NCBI GenBank assembly: GCA_009746045.1
Contig: RPFO01000667.1
Span: 28,082-92,081, forward strand
DNA: 64,000 nt
Reading direction: 5' to 3'
DNA from: Mesostigma viride
Lineage: Eukaryota > Streptophyta > Mesostigmatophyceae > Mesostigmatales > Mesostigmataceae
Shown: one piece after another, positions 20,892 to 32,445 of the stretch
Layout of the letters: the number at the start of each line of letters is the position of its first letter
How positions within the stretch are numbered: the stretch's first letter is position 1
Notes under the pieces: model-generated
Database searches by the model: none
The model's input: the letters and a program-made list of their open reading frames with translations, nothing else
What the model was told of the DNA's origin: nothing
Translations under genes and position numbers: made by a program

Positions 20892-22710
20892 ATGCGTCCA
20901 TGCTGGCAACGAGGGGGCATGCGCGCTGGCAAGAAGGACGCTTGCTTGGACGGCAAGTACCAGGACGTCTGGCAAGAAGTGAATGCGTTCACGTTGGCAA
21001 GTGGTTGGCATGCTTCGACAGCGATTCGCCGGCTTTCCCAGGACGGAGAGGGGAGCAACGGGGCAAGATGTGGGCGTGCATTTGGCATGCTGTGGGCCTG
21101 CATTACGTTGGAAACGCGTGGGCCTGCATTTCCGAAACCTATCAGCCATCTTGCTTGGCGACACGTAGGCCTGATCTGGCCGGAACTGGGCAGCGGGTGA
21201 GAAGACTTGGCGGCCGATGCTAGGAGGCCAGGCTGTAGCAAGGAAGAGCCGCCCATTGCGCCGAAAGCTGGGCTCTTGTTAGGAGGAGCTAAGAGGGAGG
21301 GGGCAGGAGGCAGCTGCGTGGGCGCTGGCGTTGCGCTTCCGCGGGAGAATGTTATCGGGCGAGTCTTGTGCCCCATCGTGGGGAACAGGCAGAAGCGGAG
21401 CTTGGTGGCGGTATAGATCCAACTCCGTCGGGGGTGAAACGTGAAGGCATCGGGGCCCTCACATAGGGGCGAAGTGGCAGGGTACGGGGCTGTTGGGTGG
21501 CCCCACACGAGCGGGAGCTGCAGACAGTGTGGACACGGAAATCCTGCCCTGTGGTATACCCATGTTAATAAGAAAGGGGGAGCTTTCTTGCTTGGCCTTT
21601 GCGAGAAGAACAGCCGGTGGTTGCTGGTCAAAACCGCGTTGGGGTCGCGGCGAGCTGGCATGGTGTGAACCTGTGTTACGATGCTATGGCTGGTGGCCCC
21701 TTGGGCAGGTGCATGGCTGCCTCCATCCGCCTGGGCGCTAGGTGCCACTGAGATGCCCCCGTTTTTTTTTTTTTGTTTTTCAAGTGGGCAAGGGTCCTCA
21801 CGGCACATGCAGGGTGCACAATAGATGTGAGTATTCGTGTTGGGATGCAAGAAGTCATTTCTTGATGATTCTCTCTGTTGGACAATAGTGTGCATGGTGT
21901 GCATGTCCCAAGTGTTTGTGGGCATGGGGTCGTGTAAGTGTGTGCATTGACTTTGACTCCTTGCTGAAGGGCTGAGTCCTGCTTCGTGGGCGGGAATGAA
22001 GTGGTTGAAAGCCTTTTTTGGGTAACCAGGACGTTGACTTCGTGCCACGAGGCCCCTCTGCATTATTCCTGCATGGCTTTGTGGATGAAGCACGGTCAAA
22101 GTGACATTTGGTACCCAATTATCGAGGGATGGGGGTGCGAACAATGAGGATGGCATTGTTTCAAACTGACAGCTCTTGAGTGGCTTTGCCTCATGGGCTA
22201 CGTTGATGGCCAAGGCCGGTCAGTTGAGAGTGCTGGCCTTATGCCGGCAATGGCTTGTTGAAACTACGTTTGGTGTAGAAGAAATTATTGCGGATGGCCA
22301 TACTGTCAGTGTTGCTGTGACTGTCATCGAATCATTTTGTCTGTGCCCAAGGATGGGAGGCTGCAGTGGGGAGACAAATAGGGTGGTAGTAGCAGCGTAG
22401 CTGTACAAGATACAAAGATATTGACAAGTTCTTTAAAGTTTAATATGGGATAGCATGCCAGCAATGGCGATGCAGCCCATTTATCTGGGTTAGTAAAACA
22501 TTCTGCTCAAATATTAATTAATTAGTTAATTAAGTGATTAATTAATTAAGAACATAGCTCCGTGGGGAGCATATGTAACACACAGCCCTGAGAAAGGGGC
22601 ATCTATGGGTTTTTAATACAGTCTGGGCTCAAATATGGATGTACTCTCACCACAGTCCTTCCTCGGCGTTGGATCGCCATGCGTCCAGGCATAGTTGTCT
22701 CGCCACCATT
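20892..22710. other. Downstream region of MET1, no gene recognised
   Basis: This holds the MET1 3' UTR. A degraded copy of the last coding bases (GGCAAGAAGTGAATGCGTTC, about 20970-20990) repeats the stop-codon region GGCAAGAAGTAAATGCGTCC. Long minus-strand open frames here (20537-22213) run antisense to exon 5, look low in information and are not accepted as genes. Confidence 0.45.
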
Positions 22711-22750
22711 GTCCGTGACTCCCCAACGGGAGCACTTAATTAATTAACCC
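22711..22750 (+). mobile_element. LINE-B copy, terminal hairpin and tail only
   Basis: GTCCGTGACTCCCCAACGGG at 22720-22739 followed by AGCAC and TTAATTAATTAA is the extreme 3' end of LINE-B. Nothing upstream belongs to the element. Confidence 0.6.
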
Positions 22751-23089
22751 GTGTTTTTTTACAACGCGATACATCGCGTTGTAGGGTTAGAACGCGATGT
22801 ATCATGTCACGTGTCTATTAATTAATCGCGTTGTAATCTGACACGTGGCAAACCTATTAAACATGCGATTTTTGGTCTGAAACTTTCAACATAGGTCAGA
22901 AACATCTCATAGAATTCAAGAAAAAATCCTGGTATTTTTGGTATTTTTTTGGTGACAGCTGCAAACAAATATGTACCACTGAAATCAGGCATTTTCGCGG
23001 GACGAAGGTGAAGACGACGGCGATGGCGGCAGGTAGATCTCGCCAGTTTTCGCGCGAATTTCAGTGGCTGTTGGGTGGCACGACCATGA
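22751..23089. other. Spacer with short palindrome
   Basis: ACAACGCGAT-AC-ATCGCGTTGT, a perfect 10-bp-arm hairpin, occurs at 22761-22782. Related ACAACGCGAT sequences recur just downstream and, in inverted context, near 41487-41508 beside ACACGGGTTAA. They may be ends of a small DNA element. No gene. Confidence 0.4.
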
Positions 23090-25508
23090 TTAATTAATTA
23101 ATTAATTAATAGACACGTGACTGCGTCACGTGAGCATAAGTCCTCAGTGGGAGGGGAACATGGGATGGAATGGATGGTATAAGCTATCTAGGTCCTAGTT
23201 ACAGGGGTGTGGGCACCGCGGCCCGAATCGCTATGAATGCCATACTTGGTCACACGCGGAGCCCCCACAGGCTTGGGGGTGGTCTCCTTCATCACTACTT
23301 GCCATCTATCCTTGCGCACCATCTGCCTCCATATTACAGACAAACCAGGAGGCTGCCCGGGGGTGAGCCCGTCACGTCTAGTGTAGCACATGTCCATGCC
23401 GAGTCTATCACGAAAAGTCCACGGGTGGCGGCCCTGCCGCGCGCGGCCGGGGGCACGCCAGGTTAGGAAATATCGCCCAGGCTGGCCGGGCTTGGTGCCA
23501 GCTAGTCTATCTGATGTATCTACCTGATCTGTGCGGGCCAGGTGCCCGGCTAGGCCCAGGCGCCTGTGCCTAATAATGTGGGAAACATAGGGCAAATCAG
23601 CGTACAAATCCTCATTACTAATGTGCAAACCAAAGGGGATATTAAGGGCCTTGCGCAGCATCTTGGTGACGGCGCCGTCGAGTCGTTGCTCCAGCTCCTG
23701 CATCAGTGTCCACGTCTCGGCGCCGTAGGTCAGGGTCGTCAGAATGACGACCTTGAAGAGGTCACGCTTGACGATCCGGGGTAGGGCGGGGTTGCTCCAC
23801 CAGCGGCGGTGGTCATGGAGGTGCGCCCACGCCATGCCGATCCGTGTCGTCATGTCGTCCTCGCAGTCGGGAAGCCAACTGCCGAGCAGCTTGAAGCGGC
23901 CTGAAGGAGGGTAGTTGACCTCGGCATCGTCTAAGAGGCGGAGTGTGGGTGGGGGCCCTGCCATGCCGAGGGCCAGGGCCTCCGTTTTGGGGCTGATTTC
24001 TAGACCAACCGCCCGAGCCTCGAGCGCCAGGCAGTCCAGCCAAAGTTGGGCAGACTCCGGCTTCTCGATGAGCGTGATGTCGTCGGCATAAATGAGGTCA
24101 GCTAGTAAATTCTGCTTGTTAGTCGGCCCCCCTTCCCCAAGCTCGTTCGTGATCGCTAGGCCAGGGGCACGGCCTGCAATGCTAGCAAAGCGAGCACGTG
24201 CCTGGCGCATAACATAATCCACTACAATAATAAACAGGTACGGCGACAGGACGCAACCCTGCAAGACGCCGGTCTGCAGTGGGCATGGCGGGGTAATGCC
24301 GTGTTGAGTGCGCACCGAAGTGGTCGACCCCTCATACAGCGTGCGGATGACGGTAATCAGGGGAGTGGGGACGCGAGCGCGAGCAAGTACAGCCCATAGA
24401 GCGTCCCAGAGGACAGAATCAAAAGCCTTGATGAAGTCGACGAAGATCAGGATGGGGGGAAACTCACCAGGTTGCAGGAGAGCGATTTCCCTCGAAGAGG
24501 CGACGCGCGACGAAGATGTCCATGACGGTGTTGCGCCCAGGACGGAAGCCCATTTGACTTTCCCCAAGGTGACAGTCGAGAGCAGAACGAAGGCGGTTGA
24601 GGATCATGCGCATGAACAACTTAAGTGCGGCGCTCTGGATGCATACTCCTCTGTAGTTGGCGGGGTCGTCAGGGGAACCTTTGTTTTTGTACAGCATAAT
24701 ACGGTAGCTGTGCTGCCACTCAGGAATCGGCGGCGCGTCGGCAAGCAGGATCCGGTTGCAGACGTCAAGCAGGAACCCCGTGAGCGCCGTCAGCTTAATC
24801 ACCGGGGCTGGGAGCTGGTCAGGTCCAACGGCAGCATAGAAGCGGAGTTGCTTGGCGGCGGTGCTCAGCTCGAGCTCGGTGAACGGCGGGAGCTCGTTGG
24901 GGTCGGCCAGGGGCTCCGTCAGGGCTGGGTACGTGTAGTCCTGCTCAGCGGCGGGCGGCGTGGGCGGCGCAGGGACGTCCGCCGGTGCTGCTGCCAGGCG
25001 TGCGGCCGCCAGAGGGCCAAGCGGCGGAGGCGGCGGGGGGGCGCCGAGCAGCCGGGACTGGGAGGAATACCACTGGTCGAGCTGCTGCTGCGGTGAGCCA
25101 GAGAGCGTCCGCGGCGCCGGCTGCGCGCCGCCGGCGGGCCGTTGGGCGTGACGCAGGCGGGTCCAGGCGTACTTGCCGTGCTGGTCCTTGAGGTGGGCGA
25201 AGTACTCGCGGACATGAAGGTCCTCCTGCTCCTTGGTCGCCTGCCGGATGGCCGAGTGGTAATCGGCTTTGAGGCGGGCGTAGCGGGCGGGGTCGCTGTT
25301 GTCGCGCAGGGCTTGCCGGGCCTGGATGACGGCGGGGAGCCGGTGCAGGCTGGTGAAGCGGGGCGGGCGGCGGGGGGGCAGTAGGGCCCCGGCCGCGGGC
25401 AGCTTGTCAGCGAGGTGCCGAAGGGCCGATGCCGGGCCGGCAGCGAACAGCTGGGCGTGGCTGGCCGGGATGTCCAGCGCGTCGACGAACGCCTCTTCGG
25501 CGCGCTTG
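23090..25508 (-). mobile_element. LINE-A copy 2, 3' portion (RT and C-terminus)
   Basis: The best RT of the family. From the high end it encodes the region before the RT, then PPFTELELSTAAKQL, the RT blocks LYKNKGSPDDPANYRG, GFRPGRNT, IFVDFIKAFDSVLWD and QGCVLSPYLF, the catalytic YADD near 24080, and TYGAETWTL. The C-terminus has GHLARTDQVDT and the stop at 23188. One frameshift lies near 24485 (between LFE and the following block). The 3' end has the hairpin (23114-23132) and TTAAT tail (from about 23090). At 25504-25508 it is cut by Copia-1; the frame resumes beyond it at 37129, where the AP-endonuclease lies. TPRT retrotransposition by the encoded enzyme is the known mechanism of the class. 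Confidence 0.9.
25504..25508. repeat. Copia-1 target-site duplication (left)
   Basis: GCTTG directly precedes the left LTR; the same GCTTG follows the right LTR at 37124-37128. Removing the element and one copy joins the LINE-A coding frame seamlessly. Confidence 0.92.
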
Positions 25509-26155
25509 AGTTAGCGAGCAGCCAGAACTGTGAGTTCCTGGTCTCTCACGCCACACAACGGGATAAGCCAAAGTTGCAAGGCAGCAACCTTTTAACCCGT
25601 GCACCGAGCCACGACCACGGTGAGCGGTTCCACGTCCAATGTGGGAGCCTCGGTTCGTGCTTGCCAAGATAGCTGGTCATCCCCCATGACCAAGCTATAT
25701 CCTTTGCGTTGTTCCTCGTTCCCATCGGCGTGACGAGGCACGTGCAGGCAGGCAAGCAAATCCTCAACGTCCACTGGCATCAGTGCAGAGCCAGGACGAA
25801 CTGGATTTGCCTAGACTCTGCAACCTAGGAAGTACAGGACCTGTCACAAGCCTGCAAGGCCTAGTATCCTTGCAGACCTGTGCCAGTTCCTGTAGTCCAC
25901 CAGTCACAGGCTGCTGCTCCTCTGGTCTACGTGGACCACAGTCACGTGATAGTCAGGCTAAGCCTGTGCAGGCACGGCCTGCCACGTGTCCTGTCCACTA
26001 TACCAGAGGACTGTACCTAGTCGGCCACGGACGGCTAGGACTTCGGGACCTCATATCTTTCTCGTCCCTTGTCTGTTTCAGGCGGTCAGCACGGCGTTGG
26101 AAAGGTCTTTCCAAACTGCATCCACTTAGCATATTGGTTGCCCAAAATGCTAACT
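25509..26155 (-). repeat. Copia-1 3' LTR
   Basis: A 647-bp LTR. On the plus strand it runs from AGTTAGCGAG to ATGCTAACT, so its ends form a 7-bp inverted repeat AGTTAGC/GCTAACT rather than the usual TG...CA. About 60 bp near 25939-26002 and 50 bp near 26050-26105 are almost identical to the otherwise divergent Copia-2 LTR. They are candidate control or polyadenylation regions. Confidence 0.92.
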
Positions 26156-26175
26156 CCAACCCTTTCTTCTTTTGG
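26156..26175 (-). promoter_or_regulatory. Copia-1 polypurine tract
   Basis: Directly beside the 3' LTR the minus strand reads AAAAGAAGAAAGGGTTGG, a purine-rich primer for plus-strand synthesis. Copia-2 has the matching AAGAAAGGGTTGG at the same place. Confidence 0.8.
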
Positions 26176-27165
26176 AGCTGGACCAGCTTGAAACAAACCT
26201 AACCTTGCTTGTGCCCACTCAGCCACAGACCGCTTGGTCCCTTGAGGTTGATCAGACCTTTGAGGGCCCAGGTTCCTGCCTCCTTTGGGTAACAACATAT
26301 CTGCCCTTGGACCAGGCTAGGTGTACTGGCCAGTGAATCAGAGGTCACCCCAGGTTATCCCCTGACCCCTTGGTCAGCTCCCAACCTTTCCTTGGGAACT
26401 TGGTGCTAGATTAAAGTCAAGGCACATTACCTAGTCCAATGGCTGGGATTACAGGATGCCAAGAACGTACTATTGTGAGTTCCTGATCTTTCACAGTTAT
26501 CACAGGCGCCCGTTCTTATGGCGCCCGCCTTGGCCAGCCTTTCCCTTTTATGCTCAAAGAGACTCAGGTAGCACCTATACAAATACTGCCTCATTGGGGA
26601 GCCCATGTCTTCACTGGGTGTTAAGCCCAGGAATCACTCATGCCAGGCTGTGGCTCTGCTGGGGAATTGAACCCCACCCCAACCTCCAGGTTTATAGGTG
26701 ACCTGGAACTTTACACAAGAGAAACATTACAACCATGGAACAACATGAGAATGACATGACATGATTATGTTTTATTCAAGCATTATATAACCCAGAATGT
26801 GGCCCCCTGGCAACCATGTTCCACATGGTCACACAACCAGGTTCTTTATTAGCAACAGGTTGGAAACAAGCACTAGAAAACATATGTACAGCAACCTGTA
26901 AGAACCAACATTCGGGTTGCCCTTGCATGGCCTAACTGTTTGAGGCCAAAGGCGTCGACTTAAGTCCTGGCGACTCTTCTGAACCCCATGGGGAGGGCCA
27001 GGCATGATTCTCAGCTGGTAGGAGTGACATTCCACACCAACTCCTGTCCAGGAGGGTGTACCTAACCCTGAAGGACCGGCTGTCAACCAGTAAGCACCAG
27101 TCACCACTTGGTACTTTGGTCAAGCAGCCCACTGGGGGCACCCAAGCTGAAGCAAGGCCTGGTCT
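26176..27165 (-). other. Copia-1 3' non-coding region with conserved hairpins
   Basis: About 1 kb between pol and the purine tract with no gene. It holds CGTACTATTG at 26466-26475 (complementary to the sequence beside the 5' LTR) and two 5-bp-stem, 7-nt-loop hairpins (26614-26630 and 26660-26676) that are conserved in Copia-2, one with compensatory changes. The second resembles a tRNA T-arm on the minus strand. Confidence 0.65.
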
Positions 27166-30100
27166 CTATGGCCGCCCGTGTAAGGGGTCCATGAGCCCAC
27201 GGAGCAGGGGGTACTGCCTCTCCGCCTTCTCCTCCAGCTTGGTGAGGGCATCTGCAGGGTTGTCCACACCAGGCACATGTTCAATGTGAGCTAGGTAGGA
27301 CATCTCCTTGAGCAACAAGTAGTCAAGGTCCCTGCTCCTGGCCAGCTGCCTGTGCACAAATTGCACCATGCCCATGCTATCAGTCCTCACCAGTGTGTGC
27401 AGCTGCAACCTACAGGAAGCCACTTGACATAGCTGGTAGAAGAGCTCCCTCAAGTAAAGAGCAGTATGCAGCCCTTCACAGATTGCCCTGCACTCAGCAA
27501 TATCACTGCTGGGTGTAACCCTGTTCTGCAACCGACTGTACCAGGTAACAAGTGAGGTGTGATCTTGCTCCAGGGTAACTAATGCTGCTGCCCGGCCCCT
27601 GACCTCTGTGACCTTCCTATTGTCCATAGAACTGTCCACATAGAGAACCATGTCAAGGGGCTTGTACAAATCCACAGGACCCAGTATGAGAGGGGGAGAC
27701 ATCATGACAGCCTGCACCACACTCTCAGCACCCACCTCAACCAGCTGGGAATCAGTAAGTCGACTCAGAACCAGCAAGTCAGGGGCACATATACTTGCAA
27801 GCCATGCCAGCATGCCCCTGATGGTAGCACACCTAGCCTGCGTGATGGGCTCCTGCAATGCATCTACAATCTGCTGTGGGTAGTCCTTACCACCCTCCAT
27901 CCTGATGAACCACGAGCCCTTGGCTTGGAACAACGTAGCCTGCATGCCACAGAAGACCATAGGCTCATTCTCCACCATGTGCTGTATCTTACCCAGCTCA
28001 AACCGCTTCTGGATCTTAGCCAAGACAGCCTCAACCCAGTCTGGTGGACCTATGAGATGCAGGTCATCACCATGCAGTGAGGCAAAGACAGGAAGGCCAT
28101 TGTAGGACCCTTGGAACAAACAGGGATCCACTGGAGACACGAGAACCCACAAGTATTCTTCAAGAATTTCTCTAGGCTCTTTCTCCAGATAATGGGACTG
28201 GACCTGAGACCTTCCAACCCTTTCAGAATTCTCAGGTACCTGGCCTTTATCTCTGCTCTCCATACAGCAGGTACAGTCACAAAGAAAGGAGGGATATCTC
28301 TCCAAGTCTGCCTAGCCTGATCTTGGTCACCCTTGAGAAAAGCCCTCTTGAAATCAATCAGCACAGAGCTATAGGGCACACCCTTAACCAGAAAAGACAG
28401 AAATATACACAGCAGAATCCTCCACGTGTCATGCAGCATCCCTGGAGTATAGAGCTCCTCATCTAACAACTGGCCAGTGCCATGATACTCGGTTACAACT
28501 GGTCTGACATGTGGCACCTGGACACCATCAACCTCCTTGAGCTTGAGGACAAACATCAATCTGAGCAGCTGGTGAACTTCTGGCAGCTCATCCACAGGTT
28601 CTGCACAGTTGGAAACTATCCACTCATGCCCAGAAGCAACAAAGCCAAGAGTCCATGCCTTAGCCATCTTGGGGCTCTGCATCATCTCGACTAGCTGGCG
28701 CCAGGGAATAGGACTGTGAGCAGCTATCTGGTACCTGTTTACCCCTAACTGCCTTGGATCAAAGGTGGTTGGGATTATCAACAAGTCCTCAGCTATGGGC
28801 TCCTGACTCTGAGGACCCTCAGCTGGCTGACTCCTAACAGCCTTCACCGCCACTGCAAGACCCTGGGAATAGTGATATCTTTCAAGGGGGAGGCTGCCCC
28901 TGCCTTCTAGTGCCAACTCATCAGAGGTCAAAGTAACCCCTGGCATGCACAAGAAGTTCTGTCCCAGAATGGCAGGCCCCTTATAGCCCTCTACCACACA
29001 GAACGTGGTGGGCACCCCTAAGATAGGCACACTCACTTCCCCAAGGATCTTCATGGACACCTTTCCTGAGAAATCAGACACAGCAAGGCAACTGGGATGG
29101 GACATCTGTAAGCCTACAGCATCCTCTTCCCTGATGACAGACACCTGTGAGTTGGTATCTACCTCCATTGTAGCTGCCCAGCACGACCCCCACCCCGTGA
29201 GCTTGGATACCTTGGGATCATGTTTGCTGCGCATGAGTGCTCGGATGACGTCCGCCATGAGAGGCCCCCGGGCCTTAGGTGGCTGCCCCGTCCCCTCTGG
29301 CCTTGTGACAGTTGCTTCAGCAGCCTCCTCCTGCTCGTCATCTTCCAGCAGGGACAGACCATCATCCACCACCAGAGGATTGTTAGCTGCTGCTGCCTGG
29401 CTCTGGCCTGGCTCCTCAACCCAGCTGGGAGGGCCTGGCCCGTCTGCAGGCCAGATTGCATGTGGCCTTCTTTCCTTGACATGAGCCCAGGACAACCTGT
29501 ACACGTGCCTTGGATCCTTTTCCAAAGCCACCAGGCAAGATCTGTTAGCTTCTTCCACACGAGTGACAACCCCATCCTGCCACTTCCCCCGCTTGCCTGG
29601 AATAGATGGTTCCTTCCACATCCTGACCTTCAGCCCCACCTGAGGCCTCAGCACATTCCAGTTCTTGTCCTTACGTCTCAGCTGGGCAAATAACCTATCT
29701 GCCTTCCTAAGACTGGCCTGCACCACGTTCTCAGGCAACAAGCTATACTGCAGGGCCAGGGGAGAGACAGCCACACCATCAAAGTAATAGTTAACCCTGT
29801 GGTTCAGCTGCTCTTCTATCCCCTTACACCAGGCTGCCCTCTCTAAGGCAGATGCCACAAGTGGCACTGACTCTGCTGCTAGCACCACTGTCTTCACTTC
29901 ACGTATGGATCTCTCTACAGCCCCTTGCTGCCCATGACTCTCCCTGGGGACTACTACCAGCTTACAAGGCAGCTGGTCCTGATGCTTGAGCAAACAGTCA
30001 AACTGCAAGTCTGCCTGCACACTCTTGCACACCCCAAAGCCTGGGATCAGGGCCTTCATACCCAACAACAAGTGGTGCTCCTGCATACCAGGCAGAACGT

Positions 30101-30735
30101 CTATCAGCCTGTATCTGCTGAACCTGTCCACTGCCACCAATATATACAAGCCCCTGATATGCTGGATATCCATCTGGATGTCGCCACGCTCCCTAGCAGG
30201 CTCCCTAGCATGGGACTGAGGTGGGTGAACAGCATTCTCCTGGCAACCACAGTTCTCAGCAGCAGCCTGGCATGCCTCCCACAAAGGCTCCCTACCTAGC
30301 TTCCAAGCAAACATTGCTGCCTGCCCAGAATGCCCAAACATATGATGCAATCTATGGCCAGCCTCAGCATAGCTCAGCACTCTGTCAGTACTGACCTGGC
30401 GAGACGTCTGAACCGTGTGTGGGGACACATGATCCACTCCTGAGGTTCCAGGGCTTCCTGCAGGCCATCCTGACGCCCCAAGCCAGGTCCTGCACCCTGG
30501 ACCGCTCCAGGCCCTTCCAGCAAGGTCCTTGGCCCTCCAGGCCAGCACCTGCTGGAGACCCACCACCTGCATGAGGCATAGGGAATTCAGCTGCAGCATT
30601 GTTATTGCAATCCAGTGGAAGAACAACATCTTTACACCCTTGGTGCTGCACAAGGGGCACACCCCCATCCTTATGTACATCCAACACACCTTCCCCAAGG
30701 GGTGATTGACTATTTACAGGGGATGATGTAGCTAG
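27166..30735 (-). pseudogene. pol: Copia-1 pol (integrase, protease-like, RT, RNase H), frameshifted
   Basis: The frame continues from gag through a UGA at 30736-30738 (SPVNSQSPL follows, as in Copia-2). A frameshift in about 30400-30500 and another at about 28141 (one base lost, by comparison with Copia-2) break it. Domains in order: HHCC-type finger (LHHMFGHS), integrase core with D and E (MDIQHIRG, QADLQFD, GAVERSIRE), protease-like block with VDTNSQVS and AILGQNFL, RT with IDFKRAFLKGD, GLRSSPIIWRKSLE and SLHGDD, then RNase H with YVDSSMD, DIAECRAI and RTDSMGM. All are more than half identical to the intact pol at 50429-54016. It cannot make a full product as it stands. Confidence 0.88.
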
Positions 30736-31694
30736 TCACTGCTGCCCCGACTGGCCCCCTGCCCCAGCAGGCTTGGCCTTCCTGTCAGGACACTCACGAC
30801 GCCAGTGACCTTCCTTGCCACACACAAAGCATGCTCCACCCTTCTTCCCAGACCCAGCCCCACCCTTGCCAGGCTTCCCTGGCCTCCCTGAGACTGTCCA
30901 CCCTGCTTGCCCTGGTTGCCTTGAGCTTGGCCCTTGCCTTGCCCTTGGCCACCCTTACCCTGCTGACCACCAGCTTGCTGGCTCCCAACCCCTCCTTGGG
31001 AACCTGCACCCTTGCCACCCTGAGCCCCCTGCCTCTGGCGCCTGAAGCGCTTACGCTTGTTGGGCCTTGCCCCATCACGGGCTGGGTACCCGGGGACATC
31101 ACCTTGGCCCTGCACAGCGGAGGTGGCATTGCTGCCATGGGACTGGATAGCTTTGCAGGCAGGATCTGGCTTCCTTATGCTGAGGATTACAAGCTCCAGA
31201 GCACGCAAGGAGCCATCAGTCTGGTTAAGAAACATGCGGGCACTGTTCCTCCCATCCACACTCAAACCCATACGGTCCAGGAAATAGTCTGCCAAGGCCC
31301 TATCTGTGACCAGGAAGCCATACTTGGCCCCCTTGTCCCTGATACGGTTGAGCCTAGCCCATTCCTCTGCCACAGGACCCACTATCTCAAAGGTGTCATA
31401 CTGATGTTTATAGTAGTTGGTGAGGTTGAGAACCTTGTCAGAGAACTCCTCCCTCAACCCATCCAGGAACTGTGCCCAGGTTAGCTTATCCTTGACACCA
31501 GTCCTAGCCTTTTCCCTGACACGCTCTGACGAGTCCCTGTTGCACGTGGACGAGTGAAACACTTGCACTAGGTTGACAGTGGGGTCCACGGAGAGCACAA
31601 CCAGCTCCATGTCCTCTAGCCACTTGTCTAGAGCTTCCTGTGCTAGTGGTGGGTTAAGAGGCTTTTGTCCATTCATAAGCGTGACTGCACTCAT
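30736..31694 (-). pseudogene. gag: Copia-1 gag, frameshifted before the zinc knuckle
   Basis: It starts MSAVTLMNGQKPLNPP, as in Copia-2 (MSAVAVMNGQKPLKPP), and shares the KWLEDMELV, DKVLNLTN and LDRMGLSVDGRN blocks. A Gln/Gly-rich stretch follows. Near 30880 the frame shifts by one, so the CCHC knuckle (CFVCGKEGHWRREC, about 30790-30830) is in another frame. In that frame gag ends at the UGA of 30736-30738. The ATG overlaps the stop of the preceding ORF (ATGA). Gag would form the particle shell. Confidence 0.85.
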
Positions 31695-32086
31695 GTGAGG
31701 TCTCGACCCTGGCAGCGCTTCACCGGCTCCACCACAGTGGGTGTCACAGCAACAACGCCACTTGGGCCAGCAAGCACAGGGGAGAGCACATCCACGTGAG
31801 GCCTCTTACCATTGCCGTCAGCGGAGGTGTCCCTCTTACGCTTCTCCACGGCAGGTTGCCCATTCGCCACCGTTATTGCATCAGATGCCCTAGCGCCCGC
31901 GCCTTGCGCGCCTCCTCCACCGAGTCTTCGTGCCGTCTCTTGCTGCCTGGTCTCTTTCCCCCATCGCCTCGCTGGCTGGGATCGCCTCCCCACCAGCTGC
32001 TCCTTGTCTTGCCGAGGCTCCTGGCTTGCCCCAGCCGGTGCCTCCATCTCGCCCTTGTCGCCGTCTCCCGGTTTGCCACGAGGCAT
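31691..32086 (-). CDS. Copia-1 leader ORF, C-terminal part (unknown)
   Basis: 131 codons, basic, with KRKR and KRPHVDV segments; Copia-2 has RKRK and KRPCVP in the matching position. It ends in an ATGA overlap with the gag start, which would allow re-initiation. By comparison with Copia-2 (single frame 56186-55425) this is probably the C-terminal portion of one longer leader protein split by frameshifts. No domain is recognised. Confidence 0.5.
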   Translation of the reverse strand: MPRGKPGDGDKGEMEAPAGASQEPRQDKEQLVGRRSQPARRWGKETRQQETARRLGGGGAQGAGARASDAITVANGQPAVEKRKRDTSADGNGKRPHVDVLSPVLAGPSGVVAVTPTVVEPVKRCQGRDLT

Positions 32087-32445
32087 TATATACAGTGGGA
32101 TGGCAAAACAAAACAGGCGATAGACAAGGAAAACAGGCTCAAGCGCTGGTGCTGCCTGAAGAAGCCGCTGGCTGCTCTCCAGCTACTGCCTCCTCCTCAC
32201 GCTCCTGCGCTGTGCGTGCCACCGGTGTCCCCACGCGTGGAACTGAGCGGACCTCCTCCGCGTTGTAAGGACCTAGCACACGGCTCACCGGCCTCCCGGC
32301 TGCTGTCTGCTCTACCGGCAGTCTAGGCGCACTGCCACGGCGATACCACTGAAGATTTCTGACCCACCGACTACCACCACCTCGCCGGTCGTTCCGCGAG
32401 CCCCGACCAATCTCCCCAAAATCGTGTTCCGGCTCAAAGGGATGT

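Noticed and set aside
20537-22213. 558-codon minus-strand open frame
   Set aside because: It runs antisense to MET1 exon 5 and its 3' region, has no recognisable domain, and MET1 is strongly supported on the other strand.
26624-26720. tRNA gene suggested by a perfect T-arm-like hairpin (minus strand)
   Set aside because: No anticodon arm or acceptor stem can be formed around it in either Copia element; kept only as a conserved hairpin.
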